From Ascaris suum (lineage: Eukaryota; Nematoda; Chromadorea; Rhabditida; Ascarididae), in assembly GCA_013433145.1 (NCBI GenBank), contig CM024182.1, forward strand, positions 7,331,474 to 7,395,473: a stretch of 64,000 nucleotides of DNA, given 5' to 3'. Under the pieces are notes generated by a model that saw only the letters and a program-made list of their open reading frames with translations, had not been told where the DNA came from and did no database searches. Numbering within the stretch: the first letter of the stretch is position 1; every line of letters starts with the position of its first letter. The position numbers and the translations under genes are program-made. Positions 1-12,700 of this stretch are shown here, in pieces.

Positions 1-3000
1 TCGATATTTGCATTATAGTTGGATTAAAGAACTTTATCAATATGCGCTATAAATCTCGAGAGATTATGATAGCAATGTGCTTCATTTTTGTGGAAAGGAA
101 AACTTTTTCCTCGAAAGATTCAAAATATTTGATTAATTCTATATTATTAATGAAAGTATAAACTTATAGGTAAATATACTTCCTTTACGAAGTATTTAAT
201 ACTGTTGTAATGATAATAAAATAGTATAGTTTTATAGCGGCGAAATCTGTTAAATAGCTCGTTTAATGGAAAGCAATAGTGATATCCAGTAAGCATAACA
301 TGGGAAGTAAATAAAGAACACATGTTGAGTGCTCACGTGAAAAGCAAATGCATAGAACGTACGATAAAGGACGTATTCGTGGGAGTGATGGAAGAACCTC
401 AGCAGACATGAGAAAATGTGAACATTTGAATCACATCCATATCGTATCTTTCGCTGAGATAGTGTTTGATATTGGAGATGATAGTTTCTAAGATTTCAGA
501 ATTTTTGAACTATTTCAGGGGAAATTCTAATAGTTAAATATATCTGAAATAAGAGATAGCACAAGATATAACGCTATAAATTATAGGTGAATTTCTAAAG
601 CAAACATTCGAACATACTAAAAATGGAAACACTTTACGAAATATACTTATAAAATCTGGCTTTATATATGAGCTATTCTATTTTGCTTATCTTAGCGATT
701 ACTTTCATAGATTCATCAATAAAAAATAAATAAAATATGCAAAAGATTATCGCTATATCTGAATTGATTCGATCGCCTAAAATGTTTTCTTATTATCCAT
801 AAATGAAAACTTATAAAATATTGAAAAATTTTTTAGCGCAAAAATCTTGAAAAATTTAATAAATACGTTGAAACTTCCTCTTTCTTTAAAGAAAAGAAAA
901 AAAAACTTTATTTTTTTTTCAAAAATTTTTGATTTTCAATATATTTGCCATTTTTGAAATTTTTTTTTCTTCAAAACTAAAGCAAATCCATAAAAATCCT
1001 ATTAATTGGTTTTTTTTTGAAATTTAAATTCACTAAATAAAATTTCATCAAATGAAAATGAAAAAAAAATGCCATCTTTTAACAATTCAAAACAGATTTG
1101 AGATTAGTTAATGAGATTTTATTTGATTAAACGATTATATTAGCAAAGAATGATGTAATTTTATGCATAATTCAATCAGTACACTTTCATTTTTCTCCTC
1201 TCTTATCTTTCTAACATTTTTTTTTGCCATCATAAAAGTGACACATATTTTTATCGATTAGAAATTTTTGCGAATTTTTCTTTTTGAGGAAAAAAATTTT
1301 TTTTAAAGAAGAGATTAATAAACACTCCATTTTTCTTTTATCGTCCAAAATTATGGCGATTTAAATTATACTCAAATATTGTTGAATATATCGGAAAACA
1401 CTAATAATTCCTTGATAAATATTAGTGAAAAAAGAAATCATAATAAATGTGACACTGATCATAAATGAATGGAGCTGTTAATTACTAAATTCTGATTGAA
1501 ATATACAAAAACAACGATTATTGCAGAGAAATGTATCGTATCGAGAAAGCAATAAAACCCTTCGGTTATTATTTCATAGTTTTCTGTTCCTTTATAAAAT
1601 GAACTAATCGGATCCGATATCGTTATAAAAGTACAATTGTATTTTGCATTCGGATGCATTATCTACTTTCACACACTACGCTAGAATCAAGCAAACACTA
1701 TTGCTGTTGAATTCTATTCATTGCTTAGGCTGTATGTATTTCATTATTGAAATTAGCGCTTTTAATGTGTTTTTTTTTTGCATCATTTTACATCATCTTT
1801 TTTTCTTCTCTATCTAATTCGCGTAAAAATTTTTTGAAATTTCTTAAGATTTTCCACCTTTTTTTTTAATTCCAAAAGAAAAAAATTTTTCAAAAACAAG
1901 TTTTTCACTAATTAATTTAAGGCTGCAACCGGTTGATAATTTGCTTCGTTAATAGATTTTTTTTTTCCGTTATTACTCATCGGAGTGACAACGTTAATTA
2001 AGATGAAAGAAAAAACTTTCATCATCGAAATAACTGCTCTCAAAAACATAATTTCATCAGCAATCGTAAATGGTTTCTTATCTTGTTTTTTTTTTCTCGG
2101 AACTCAAAATTTGGATGAATGCCAACTTCAACATACTTGTAAAAATCTATTCCACTTTTATGAGTTTATGCAAAACACTTATCACGGTGATATCCTATCT
2201 CTTAATTTATAAGTATGTGTGTTTATTCGATACGTTCGACTGAAGAATCATTAAAATTGCAGGTATGACATTTGCTAGGTGCACTATATTCCATAGATAA
2301 CAAGGACTAGCATATTTTAGAATGATTCATCAATTTCGAAAAAAAAAAGTTATCGATAGTTTTACTCAAAAAAAAAAAATTGTCGAAATTTTTGCACCGA
2401 TGGAATCGGACAAAAAAAAGAACTTTTTTTTTTTTTTTTTTTTTTTTGAAAATTTCTAACGCAAATTGTTTCAGCCGAAACAATAAAATATTATTTAGTA
2501 TATTTAAATTTATTTTTTAGTAATTTGTAAAATTTATTAACGAAATGAGTGAAATATATTTTTATCACTTTTTATTTCGATAATCAGAAAAGCTAATTTA
2601 AAAAAAAAACAAATTATAAAATTATCTAAAGTAATCAAGGGGAAAAAAATTGAATTAATTAAACGTCTTACTCATTAGTCTCTCTATACGTGTAATACCT
2701 TAAGACAACACTGAATTGGTCATTCGTTATGACAAAAAAAAAACGTCCTAGAAGATGAGATCTCAGTGAGCATGGTCACTACTGACCACATCCTTTCCCG
2801 CCTATCATTGATCGTATTCACCTCAAATCTTCTCAACTAGTAATAACACTTTAACGTGTTGTATATTTCATTTCGAAATTTTCTTATTTTTGTGAAGAGG
2901 AGCGGAAGTTGTTGAAAGCATTCCAATCGTTTACTTGTTGAATCGATCTCGTCTAAACGTGGATGATGCAATCAATTGTATGTGTGCCGTCATCCAAACG

Positions 3001-3109
3001 TACGCGAGTCACGCCTACCGTCATCTCTTTATAAAATGTCCACGTCAAGGCAATCTCCCACAACTACTTCTCTCTTAAACTCCCTCTCTCTCCCTCTTTA
3101 TTCATTCAG
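1..3109. other. Intergenic region, no gene seen
   Basis: This stretch is very AT-rich with many poly-A and poly-T runs (for example a T run around 2427-2446). The open frames are short, low in complexity and lack splice-linked partners, so none is supported. The last part (about 3040-3109) is pyrimidine-rich and ends in TTCATTCAG, a good 3' splice or trans-splice acceptor for the ChaC-family gene that follows. Confidence 0.6.
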
Positions 3110-3163
3110 GTGGCTAAAAACAAAGCTAGAGAAATCCCAAGATTATTAAAATATAGCGCTAAA

Positions 3164-5085
3164 ATGCCGAAAATCTTAGAATCATTTACTACGTCTGAGA
3201 ATGCGCCCACTTTATGGATCTTTGGCTATGGATCATTGATTTGGAATACAGGATTTAGCTACGACGAATCGTTGAAGGCAATCGCACATGGCTATTCGTT
3301 GCGAATGTATCAAGGAAATATATTTCATCGTGGTGATACTATTCTAGTATGTCGTTTCATTTTCTTTTTAATTTCATTTTAAATTTTATTTCTCTTTTTT
3401 TTTTGAATTTTTCCGTTTAAAAAAAAAGTAATTTATTTTTAAATTTGCAATAAATTTTTAAAGCATTGTCAATGATAGCATCGCTTATTTGCTCTACATC
3501 CTTTGGTTAAGCGCAAAAAATATACAATTAAAAAAAAAAAACAACTCACTATTAGAAATGAAATAATAATATTTAATTTAAATACCTATATTTTATTTAA
3601 ATGATCCGACTTTGAATAATGCGTCTACCCAACACTTAATCTTATATTAATAACGTCAATTAATAGCAAATTTCCTTAAATGTTTTCATTATTCATAGAT
3701 ATATATCATTTCAAAACTATTACAAAAGAATGCAACTTTTTATGTGATTATATTTAAACAGCTTAATGTCGTTTCATTTATTTCATGTTATACTTTATTA
3801 GCTCAGTATTGGATGCTTATGCTAATTAGCCGAATGGATTGTATCCTTTGCTTAATGCAAACGATTTATAGCATATTGCATTTCTTTACTTCTTTTATAT
3901 TCCACTATTATGAAAAACTCTTTGAAGTGATATATATAGTAGTGAATTCAAATGATCATGGTGCATAGCCTTTCTTCTGTGGCTTTTATTTCAATGATTA
4001 CTGTAATAAATCACCAATTAAACTAGAATTCATAGGTAAATTGGAGAAAAATCGATCACCGGAAATGCTAAATCAATGAATTTTCTCTTTTTTTTCTCTC
4101 TTTTTGCAGAAAATCAAGTGAATAGAAAATCTAGAGATTTTTATTCAATAATATAAAATTTCGAACAGGACGATAACAATTATGAGCAATTGCAGCCGGG
4201 TCGTGTGGCGACACTTATTGAGGACAAACAATCGTATGCGTGCGGATTGGTGTTTCGTGTTACCGGAAGAGCAAAGATCAACGCTGCACTAGAACACCTT
4301 CATGAACGAGAAGTACTCAACGGATATGAGTTTAATGTTGTTCCTGTCGAAGCGCTCATCACTAAAGGTAAAACTTGCAATATCTGCCTTGCTTTGAATG
4401 TGCAAGAGACAGCGTTGCAAAGAATTTTCGAAATAGTGGCTGCAACATTTATAAACGATAGTAATTTTCTATGATGTGAATTTTTCAAAAATTTTTATGA
4501 TCTGTGAATGAAAATTGATGAAAATTCAATTTTCGTGTGATTTTTTTGAGGTATTTTTAAATTATAAAAGTGCGAAATTACCTACAGATTTTTATTTTCG
4601 AAAGATGGCCTGTCTGGAATAAAAACTGGATGGATTCATGGTTGAGACGAATTCTGGCACTCGGGATCTTGAACGATTTCAAGAAGTTCCTCAACTTCAA
4701 CCTTCTCGAACAAGATTGAGGAGCTAAGATTAGAGCTATCATTAAAAAGCATATTTGAGCAAATGAGATAAACGAAATGTCTGATTGATTCCCCAACAAT
4801 TATCCACAATCCGATTGAAGTAATATTTGTTCAGATGGGAATGAAAGTACGGCACGAATAACGGCATTGACGTGCATAGCAAATGCCAACAATGAATTCT
4901 ATCTGGGTCCCGGATCTTTGGATGAGATCGGTGAACAAATCGCGCTTGCAAAGGGATGTGCCGGGCCGAATTCCGACTATCTTTTCAGGCTTGTTGATGC
5001 AATACGCACATTGTTTCCCAATTATTGCGATAATCATATATTTGCACTTGAAGGCTCTGTTATGGAGAGGCGACAACGTGCATAA
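3164..5085 (+). CDS. ChaC-family gamma-glutamylcyclotransferase
   Basis: Three exons: 3164-3346, 4169-4367 and 4835-5085. They join in frame (phases 0 and 1) to give 210 residues, the usual family size. Family members release 5-oxoproline from gamma-glutamyl peptides, chiefly glutathione, in the cytosol. Seen directly: the nucleotide/substrate loop FGYGSLIW near residue 20, then YQGNIFHRG, then QPGRVATL at the start of exon 2. The catalytic Glu lies in HEREVLNGYE, and YLGPGSLDEIGEQI plus a C-terminal YLFRLVDAIR helix follow. The first ATG after the TTCATTCAG acceptor at 3109 is at 3164; the frame is open back to the acceptor, but those 54 bases are read as 5' UTR after cis- or trans-splicing. 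ChaC1 and ChaC2 types cannot be told apart with confidence; the short length suits the constitutive ChaC2 type. Confidence 0.93.
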
Positions 5086-8000
5086 GTGAAATTGTGATTA
5101 TACGATACTCGACATTTGCCGATCCTGAAAGTTATTCATATCAATCCCGAAAACTATCCATCTTTTTTTCCTTAGCTACTTCATGTGAATATCGATATTT
5201 CCGGTTTCCGTTTATCCTGGTCTCGGCTTCCTCCACAAGGAGTTAAATTCGTTTTTCTTTCAAATTGGGGCATTTATTAAGGTGATAAAAAAGTTTTAAC
5301 AAGGGATGCATCTGCTTGCTGACTTTTCTTTTTCCGGTGAATTTGCAAAATGAGCTCTAATTCATGAGTAATTATCCAAACTTCCCTTCCGTTAGAATGC
5401 GCTATTATTTAAAAACGACTCAGATGTTTTTTGTTTTCTTATATCGTCCATTCCAATTTCTGAAGGAAGTTATGACTTAGATAGCCGGAATAATCCTTAT
5501 TTTTAATGCCTCTCTCTCAAATAAGGCATAGTACGATTGCTGATGGGAAGTTATCGTTTGGCGACTGCCTCTGAAATTTTTCGAATGCGCTCATTGGATG
5601 TCTCATCCACTGATATTAGTTCTTCCTCTGAATGCGTAATTATATCATTGATAATTATGTCACTTCTTGACAATTATAGAAATTGTTATTGAAAGATTGT
5701 TGTCATTGTCGGTCAAAAAAACCCCAAAGGGTATATGATGTCGGATAAATTGAGAGAACACAAAATGTTGCTTTTAAAAGAATGCCAACAAATCAACGCT
5801 GTTTATCTCCGCGTTTAAAGATCTCATTTGCTATGCATAATTTTCGTTCTACATTTATCCGATTTGTTGAATTATGTCCAATTATGCCAATTATGTCAAT
5901 TTATGTCCAACCAATTAGCAGATAATTCTTTACATACAATGCAATTGCATTTGTTATGGCTGTTTGAGTGATTAAAGTGGAAAATTTCCCGATGATTTCA
6001 ACTATAAAAGATTCCTCTTTTTTTTTGAAAAATTTTCTAATTCAATATTAAGATTGTCAAATTCTTTGCGAAATTTTTTCTTTCGCATGCCATTTCTTTA
6101 GAGTTCTCAAGCGAATTATATCGCCTTATAAATACAACAATTTTTTTAAACTTATTACTACTATCAAATTGCCAACTCTTAATGATTGCTTCAAAATTAT
6201 AACTGTGATCATATCAATACCGGTTAACTTATCTTCCTTCTTCAATTACTACTATATTGTTGTTATGATTATTTAATGCATTATATTATTTAAAAATTTA
6301 ATTGTCTTTCGAGTTCCTCACTTTAAAATATCTATAAAAGATGCCAATAATCGCATTCTATGACTGTATTTTTTTTTCTCCAGTCATGATCATCATGTCC
6401 TACGAAGTTGATCTGTTTGACCTCTACAAACTGTATATAAAGACTATAAATTTATACTTTATAAATAAATATTTCGTTTAAAAGTAAGACCCCCATTGGT
6501 ACCATATAAAATTGAATAATAAGACGAGAATTTATTAAATGTTTATATTTTCCCAATAGTCATGAAAAAGATTTCATCGAATTTTATTTTATTTATTTAT
6601 TTCTCCGAATTTTATTTTATTTATTTATTTTTTTGAAATGTTGAATGAAATTATTTTTAAAATTCACTAAAAATTTTTTCTCGAAATATGAATGCTTATT
6701 TCAAATAAGAATTTGGCAATTTTTCAAAAAAAAATTTTTTTTTCATTATATCTGCATAATTCCACTACGCCTAATTTTGCATACAAATAATTAATTTTCC
6801 CGGATGCTGCATACAACAAATCATTTGAAGATCTATTTCTATGCACGATTTTACATAGTTACAGGCACCAGGTGAAATAAAGCATCATTTACTTATCAAT
6901 TCCAGGATTATTATCCTCCCTCATTTTCTCAAATTATCACCTATATCATGAAAATGTAGGCTGCTTTCAGTTCTCCCAATCCCAATTCCTCCCCTCCCTC
7001 CTCTCGAGTAAAGAAGAGAATATTCTGAGATGAAATTACAAATTCGGTCGTATAATACTGCATAAAGCGACCTCAACACTATTTTCCATACTCATTCGTC
7101 AACTTCGAATTGAGTTCTCGACATTCGAAAAATACTTAATCTAATCACAGAGAAGGAATTTTTGATAGAATGAAAAAAAAATGCATTTCTCTGATTTTTT
7201 TTTCTTTAGCTTGATACTAGAAGAAAAAAAAACATCTCTTAATGAATCCAACAAATACGGAACTTCATAATTTTAAGAGGAAAGGAATTCACTCACAAAA
7301 TTTGTCTGATTTTCAGGAATGCTTGAATATACACATAAAAGGTGTGCATTGATCGCATATTAAGGAAATGTTGATTGTTAATAACATAGCCCACCTCAGG
7401 TCTTGCTCAAACTGCAGAGGTAGAAGAAAGTGGACCTTGGCATGTTCCACTTCCTAGGCAGAATCTGTAATGATTGATGACTACACCAGTATTACTTGTC
7501 TCACTTCGCAGCTAATGCAACATACGACCATCGTTCAAATCCTATCTGCGAATACTTATATTTTGCACTCACCACCACATATGATCATAAAAAAGTGTTA
7601 TTATAATCATGAAATATTTCAAAAGATTCTGATAACTACAGAACAGGGGATGTATCTGTGTAGGTCTGCTAACTAAATAAGCCGACGTCGAAAGGTGTAA
7701 CATCGATCGGTACAGATGGACATCGAGTTGGAATGTGCAGCACACCTCCAGGAAACAAAGTATTTCGCCATAGCCAATCAACCCAAAATCACATTCACCT
7801 ACCTCTCTATTCACATAACGAGTGCGCAAATAATTAACTTTATTTCAGTTTTGATTAATTTGTGGAAGAAAACGCTCTCGCCACATCATTTAAAATATGT
7901 GGCAGTTGAGCCAAGATTCCATTATTAGGTTGAGGGGTAAAGTGCAAATTCTATAGCGCGTCGGACATCCATTTTCACCCACTACTTGACCGGCGCAGCC

Positions 8001-9771
8001 ATCTGAATTTGATGCCAAGAACTCGACCTCAACATATACATATAAGGTCGCGCTAAAGCTGGATCATTTCCCAAAAGCAACATTTCGTGTGGATCGCTTG
8101 GCTAAATTTAGTCACGTGCATTCCTTTAGCACTCAGTGTAACCGACCTTTCTCATTGTTGGATCATGTAACGTTACTACTCCCACATTGTCACGTATTGC
8201 TAGTTTCGGCCATTGTTTTATTAATAATCACATAAAACGTGACTGGCCAGGCAATACAAGGTTCTTACTCTTACCTTAGCTATCCTTACACGGAATAGCT
8301 TTCAAAAGAACATCCACCCTAAATCGAAATGTAGACTTTTATCAACCGATACTCGCTTTTGCCTTTCCCCCTTTCTAAATCCTAATCGAAATTCAATTTC
8401 AATCTTATTGCCCGATCAATAAATGATCGACATTCGTGAACCACATTCAGTTCCCAACGAATCAGTCATAGGCTAACGAGCTTAGTGACTCTTCGATCGA
8501 ATGAAATTCTATCGAAGTCAGCCTACTTTCAAATCAACCAAGTCAAGTCAAATCAATCCTAATTTCAAGCTTAGGCAAGCCTAAAGTAAACCGGATGCCA
8601 ACCTATATGCGCATAGTCATTTCGAATACTGTGTAGGCTTGTGCACTTATTCTCAATCCCGTTTATTTGCATATGTTTGTCGCTTAATTTCACCTGCACT
8701 ACAGACAATATCAATAACGTCATCTATATAAACCTTCAATATCTTTGAATCACTCCAACGACGTATTAAATTTCCTTCTTTCAAGAAAATAAAAAATCAA
8801 CTCACATTTTTATTGCATAAAAGTTGCCTCCGAATCTCGTAAATCGTTTCAAACAGGGAAATATTCCTCTCTCTCGCGATGTTATGGAATCAACTCCTTG
8901 TCGAATAGCCAACCACTCAGCAAAATTTTTTGCGGATTAGAATCACGTGACTTCGATGGTATATGGTATCTTACCAATCAGCCAATCTATGAAATGATTA
9001 TTCAAGCTCGCCTAGAATTAGCACTTACAAATTGTCTATTTGTGAAAACATCAATTCCACAACATAAAGAAATAAATAAAACGGTTTCATCAATAATTAT
9101 AGAAGAAAAAAAAATTAGACAACATTTCAATAAAATATACATAAATATAGATGGCATCAATGGTGACACTAAAACAGGGTAATCTGTCCAGGTAATTGTA
9201 TAGAAAAAAGTTTTGTTGTCATATCGACACTGGAAGTGAAACATTTAGGTCTGACAGCGATGACTTCAGGAAGTCATAAAATTAGGCCTTTCCCAGGTCC
9301 TTCCCTCCCCTCTCCTCACCTCTCCCTTCTCTATCACCCAACCAAACTGGCATTATTCCTCAACCAGGTAAAACTGGCTTTATTTCAGAACCGGGCAAAA
9401 CTAGCCTTATTTCCCAACCGGGCTTTTGCAAACCTATTCACCAAAAAAAGGGTGAAAATTTTGAAATCATCGCAATGAATTACCCTAATAGCATATATGA
9501 AATGCATTCTAAGATGCATAACTAATACAAAAAAAGAACAATGAATTATATAAGGTACTATTTTATCGAATGAAAGAAGAGTTGGAAAAAATCCTACCCG
9601 TAAAAAGAGCAAATGACAATAGAAAATCTTCGAAAATATTTAAATATCATCCTCATGTCTAGCACAACCTCACAAGTTATCGCTTAACAATATCGAGTAA
9701 ACAGATGATTTGAATAATGCAAATACGCAACAAATCGACAAAGAAGATGCCCACTTCGACCGCAGAACACT
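5086..9771. other. Intergenic region, no gene seen
   Basis: Several 60-95 codon frames exist here but none shows a recognisable motif or a splice-consistent partner. Contents noted: a direct duplication of a 24-25 bp TTTATT-rich unit at about 6579-6630, a T/A-rich stretch at 6000-6800, and a degenerate minisatellite at 9338-9430. The end of PEX14 lies at 9772 on the other strand, so the ChaC-family gene and PEX14 converge on this interval. Confidence 0.5.
9338..9430. repeat. Degenerate minisatellite, unit about 28 bp
   Basis: About three and a half tandem copies of a unit of the form AACC(A/G)GG(T/C)AAAACTGGC followed by TTATTTC. Spacing is close to 28 bp. On the + strand one frame runs through it with the repeated residues KLALF, but the frame ends soon after and I see no gene around it. 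Confidence 0.7.
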
Positions 9772-12700
9772 TCAAACCGAAGAACCCTCACTTGGAGCAG
9801 TGTTCAACGTTTGATTCACTTCAGTATCATGCACAAGTTCTTCAGCGTGGATATCGCTATCAGCGGAAGGAGTCTGATAACCACTGAAAGCAAAAGAAAG
9901 GTCTCCGATATTCGATGTCAAAACTTAAAAAATGAAGATTTGAAAAAAAAATCAGTGCGATCGGAAGAATAGCGTGAAAATATGCCCTCTCGAATCGCAT
10001 TTAGAATCCATCGTTTATTTATGGGCGTATGCGTTTGCTTTACGTTTCTTTTTATAAAATTCTAAATAAATCCCATATGTGTGAAGTCCACTTCCTTTTC
10101 TCTTCGCGTAACTCGCTTATTTTCACATTCATTCATTGTATTCGCGTTCATATGCCTTTCTTGCCTTGGTTTTTTGTATGCTCGAGTGTCGGGAATTTAA
10201 TTACCCAAGTCTGAGGTACCATGAAGCCGGCGTGCTGAGTGCTTTTGGAAGGTCAGACTTAAAATGGTAGTGAGAGTCAAACCATTTAAGAGGCACGAGA
10301 CGAGCAGATGAGTCCTAGAACGAGAGTTAGGACAGTTTTTTCGCATTGGATCGAAGACAGCATCATACAAACACCTGCCCAGTCAGTGCCTGTAACGCCT
10401 TATTCGAAAGCCCTCCTATCGGATTTTAGAACGGTCGCCGGAAAGGTTGCAGTAGATGAAACGAGTTCAGAGTGGGAGCCGAAAATGAAAGCTTTCCGTC
10501 TAATCTTGTTTTCATTGAATTCTTCATCACCTCACCCACATTTTCTATTTTCTGTGTCATATCCAATTCGCTTCTATTACTTCTATTACATCTAAGTGGT
10601 ACTTACAAATAAATTACTGCACCTATTTAATAAATATTTGTTAACAACGAAATACAATACAATTGCGATGTTTAAATCCACCCCCGCAACGAATTTTCCA
10701 GTCCACTTGTATAGTCCTGCGATCGACCATCAACTAATAGTGAATTTTTAGCGGCCACATCATGCAATCATCAAACAAAAGCAAAATTATCCGCTAAAAG
10801 GGCGTTCGCAATCCCCTCTCTAACCATGACAACATGAACCCCTTCCTTAAATAATATTAACCTTCAAATATCTTTTAGTCCTTCATCATATTCAAGTGAA
10901 AAGCCAAATCCGCATTGTCTATATTTGATGAGGTCGAGGGAAATGAGAATATCCTCTTCACCGTGGAACCTACCTGTCACTCACCTTGACTACTTAACTT
11001 TTTTGTTTCAGCCAGCCGGGGACCACCAGGGAATATTCCAAGGCCCGTTATTTAGCCGGCATTATCAAACATAACAAAGACTTCCACTTGAACCTTTAAG
11101 CGGTACAATGAAAAGGGAATCGCTTCTTCACGGCGAATAATTAACTCTCTCAATCATCAGAAAGCAACACAAAAACATCTCCGCCACCTCTCCCTGTGCA
11201 TGGAAAAAAAAACAAAAAACGCATTTTTCTTCTTTCAAATATCAGAATATCTTTTGCTTTTCTCTTACGTAACATTGCACCATTCCCTCTCACTTTAAAT
11301 AACATAAAAATTCAAAAAAAAAAAAACAAACAATCTAATCCCCCATCCTTGGGCGACAGAAACGGATACAGCCTTTATACGAAAAGAAAGGAAATTCATC
11401 AAAGACAGCGAAACATACTTCGACATTGTCGCTGAGCCTTCGCTGACATTCTTGACTTTTTGCCAAGCAGGTACCGTACACGAATTTGGCCGCGCTCCAA
11501 CGTTCGCCGGTATTGCAGCAAACTGATTTTGATTAAGCAATAATGATTTCACTATTGAAATATCGTTTTGCAAACGTTGCAATTCACTTCTTCCTATAAT
11601 CAACCAAAAGTAACGTTTTCAATAAAAAACAACAGACATATGTAGCGATAGCTCAGTGGATAACAGTTTCACTTGGAAAAAAAAAGATCAAAGTTCTCAG
11701 TCCTCTTCAACAATACGATACCTTTTTTTCATCATTTATTATTCAACAATAAAAGTATCTAAAACATCACTGTCGTATATGCTCCACCTTCTTTAAATGA
11801 AACGCTATTTTTATAAAATAAAAAATAACTAACACAATTAAATTCAATGCTTTCAAGTAACATTCAATAAATATCACCACTATAAAATGTTTACATTGCA
11901 ATTGCGTCCTCTGCGAACAATTTTTTGCAACATTCGTAGCATCCCTTATTAAATTTATCGCATCACTGAGAATGTTAAAAATTATTTTCATAAAAAAACG
12001 AAACTTTTAATCAATAATTCGAAATGCAAAATGCAATGAAACATTTTCTTCATACAACTATTCATTATTTTGCAAAAATTACAACGCTAAATGCAATTAA
12101 CCCTTACCTTCATTCGAGTTCATCAAAAGTAAAGCGTTGAGTTGTTCTTGTTGTTGATTGACTGTTTGCAATGTTTGCACAACGCTATCCATCACAAATT
12201 TCATCGAATTTTGCAGATCGGCTATCTACAATTTGCAATTCGAAGATTTATTCAATGCGATCATTTTCATACTCCACGCTTCCGCAAATACTGGATAAGA
12301 CTGGACAGATGGCAATAGGGGTTTTAACCAGTTTGATTACTGTAGTGACTTCATTAATCTTATTCGTCAACCAAATACTCAATTTTTTTCTTTTTTCTCC
12401 TCTTCTGCCTATTTATTCCTCTCCGGCATTATAGAGAAGTTCCCTCATGAACGAAAACACTCCCACCCTCAACACCGTCATTCGTAAAAAACGGGAACAC
12501 AAAATTTCCTTCCAAGGAAATACTCCCTGCTCTTTAGTTCATTCACTCATACCTGTTGCTGTAATTGTCGTTGTTCTTCAAGCGCCGGATCCGGTACATC
12601 AAAGAAACGTGGCAGAACAACGGATCGTAAGAAGCGATAACCTGCATAGGAGATACTTCCCAAAACGATCACAGTATTCGCGAAACGCAAAAAACCATTT

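Noticed and set aside
8898..9182. Open frame of 94 codons on the + strand.
   Set aside because: Composition is AT-driven (many Ile, Lys, Asn) and no domain or splice partner is seen.
10308..10595. Open frame of 95 codons on the + strand inside the fourth PEX14 intron.
   Set aside because: No recognisable motif and no phase-matched partner. It follows the SL-like RNA and may be chance.
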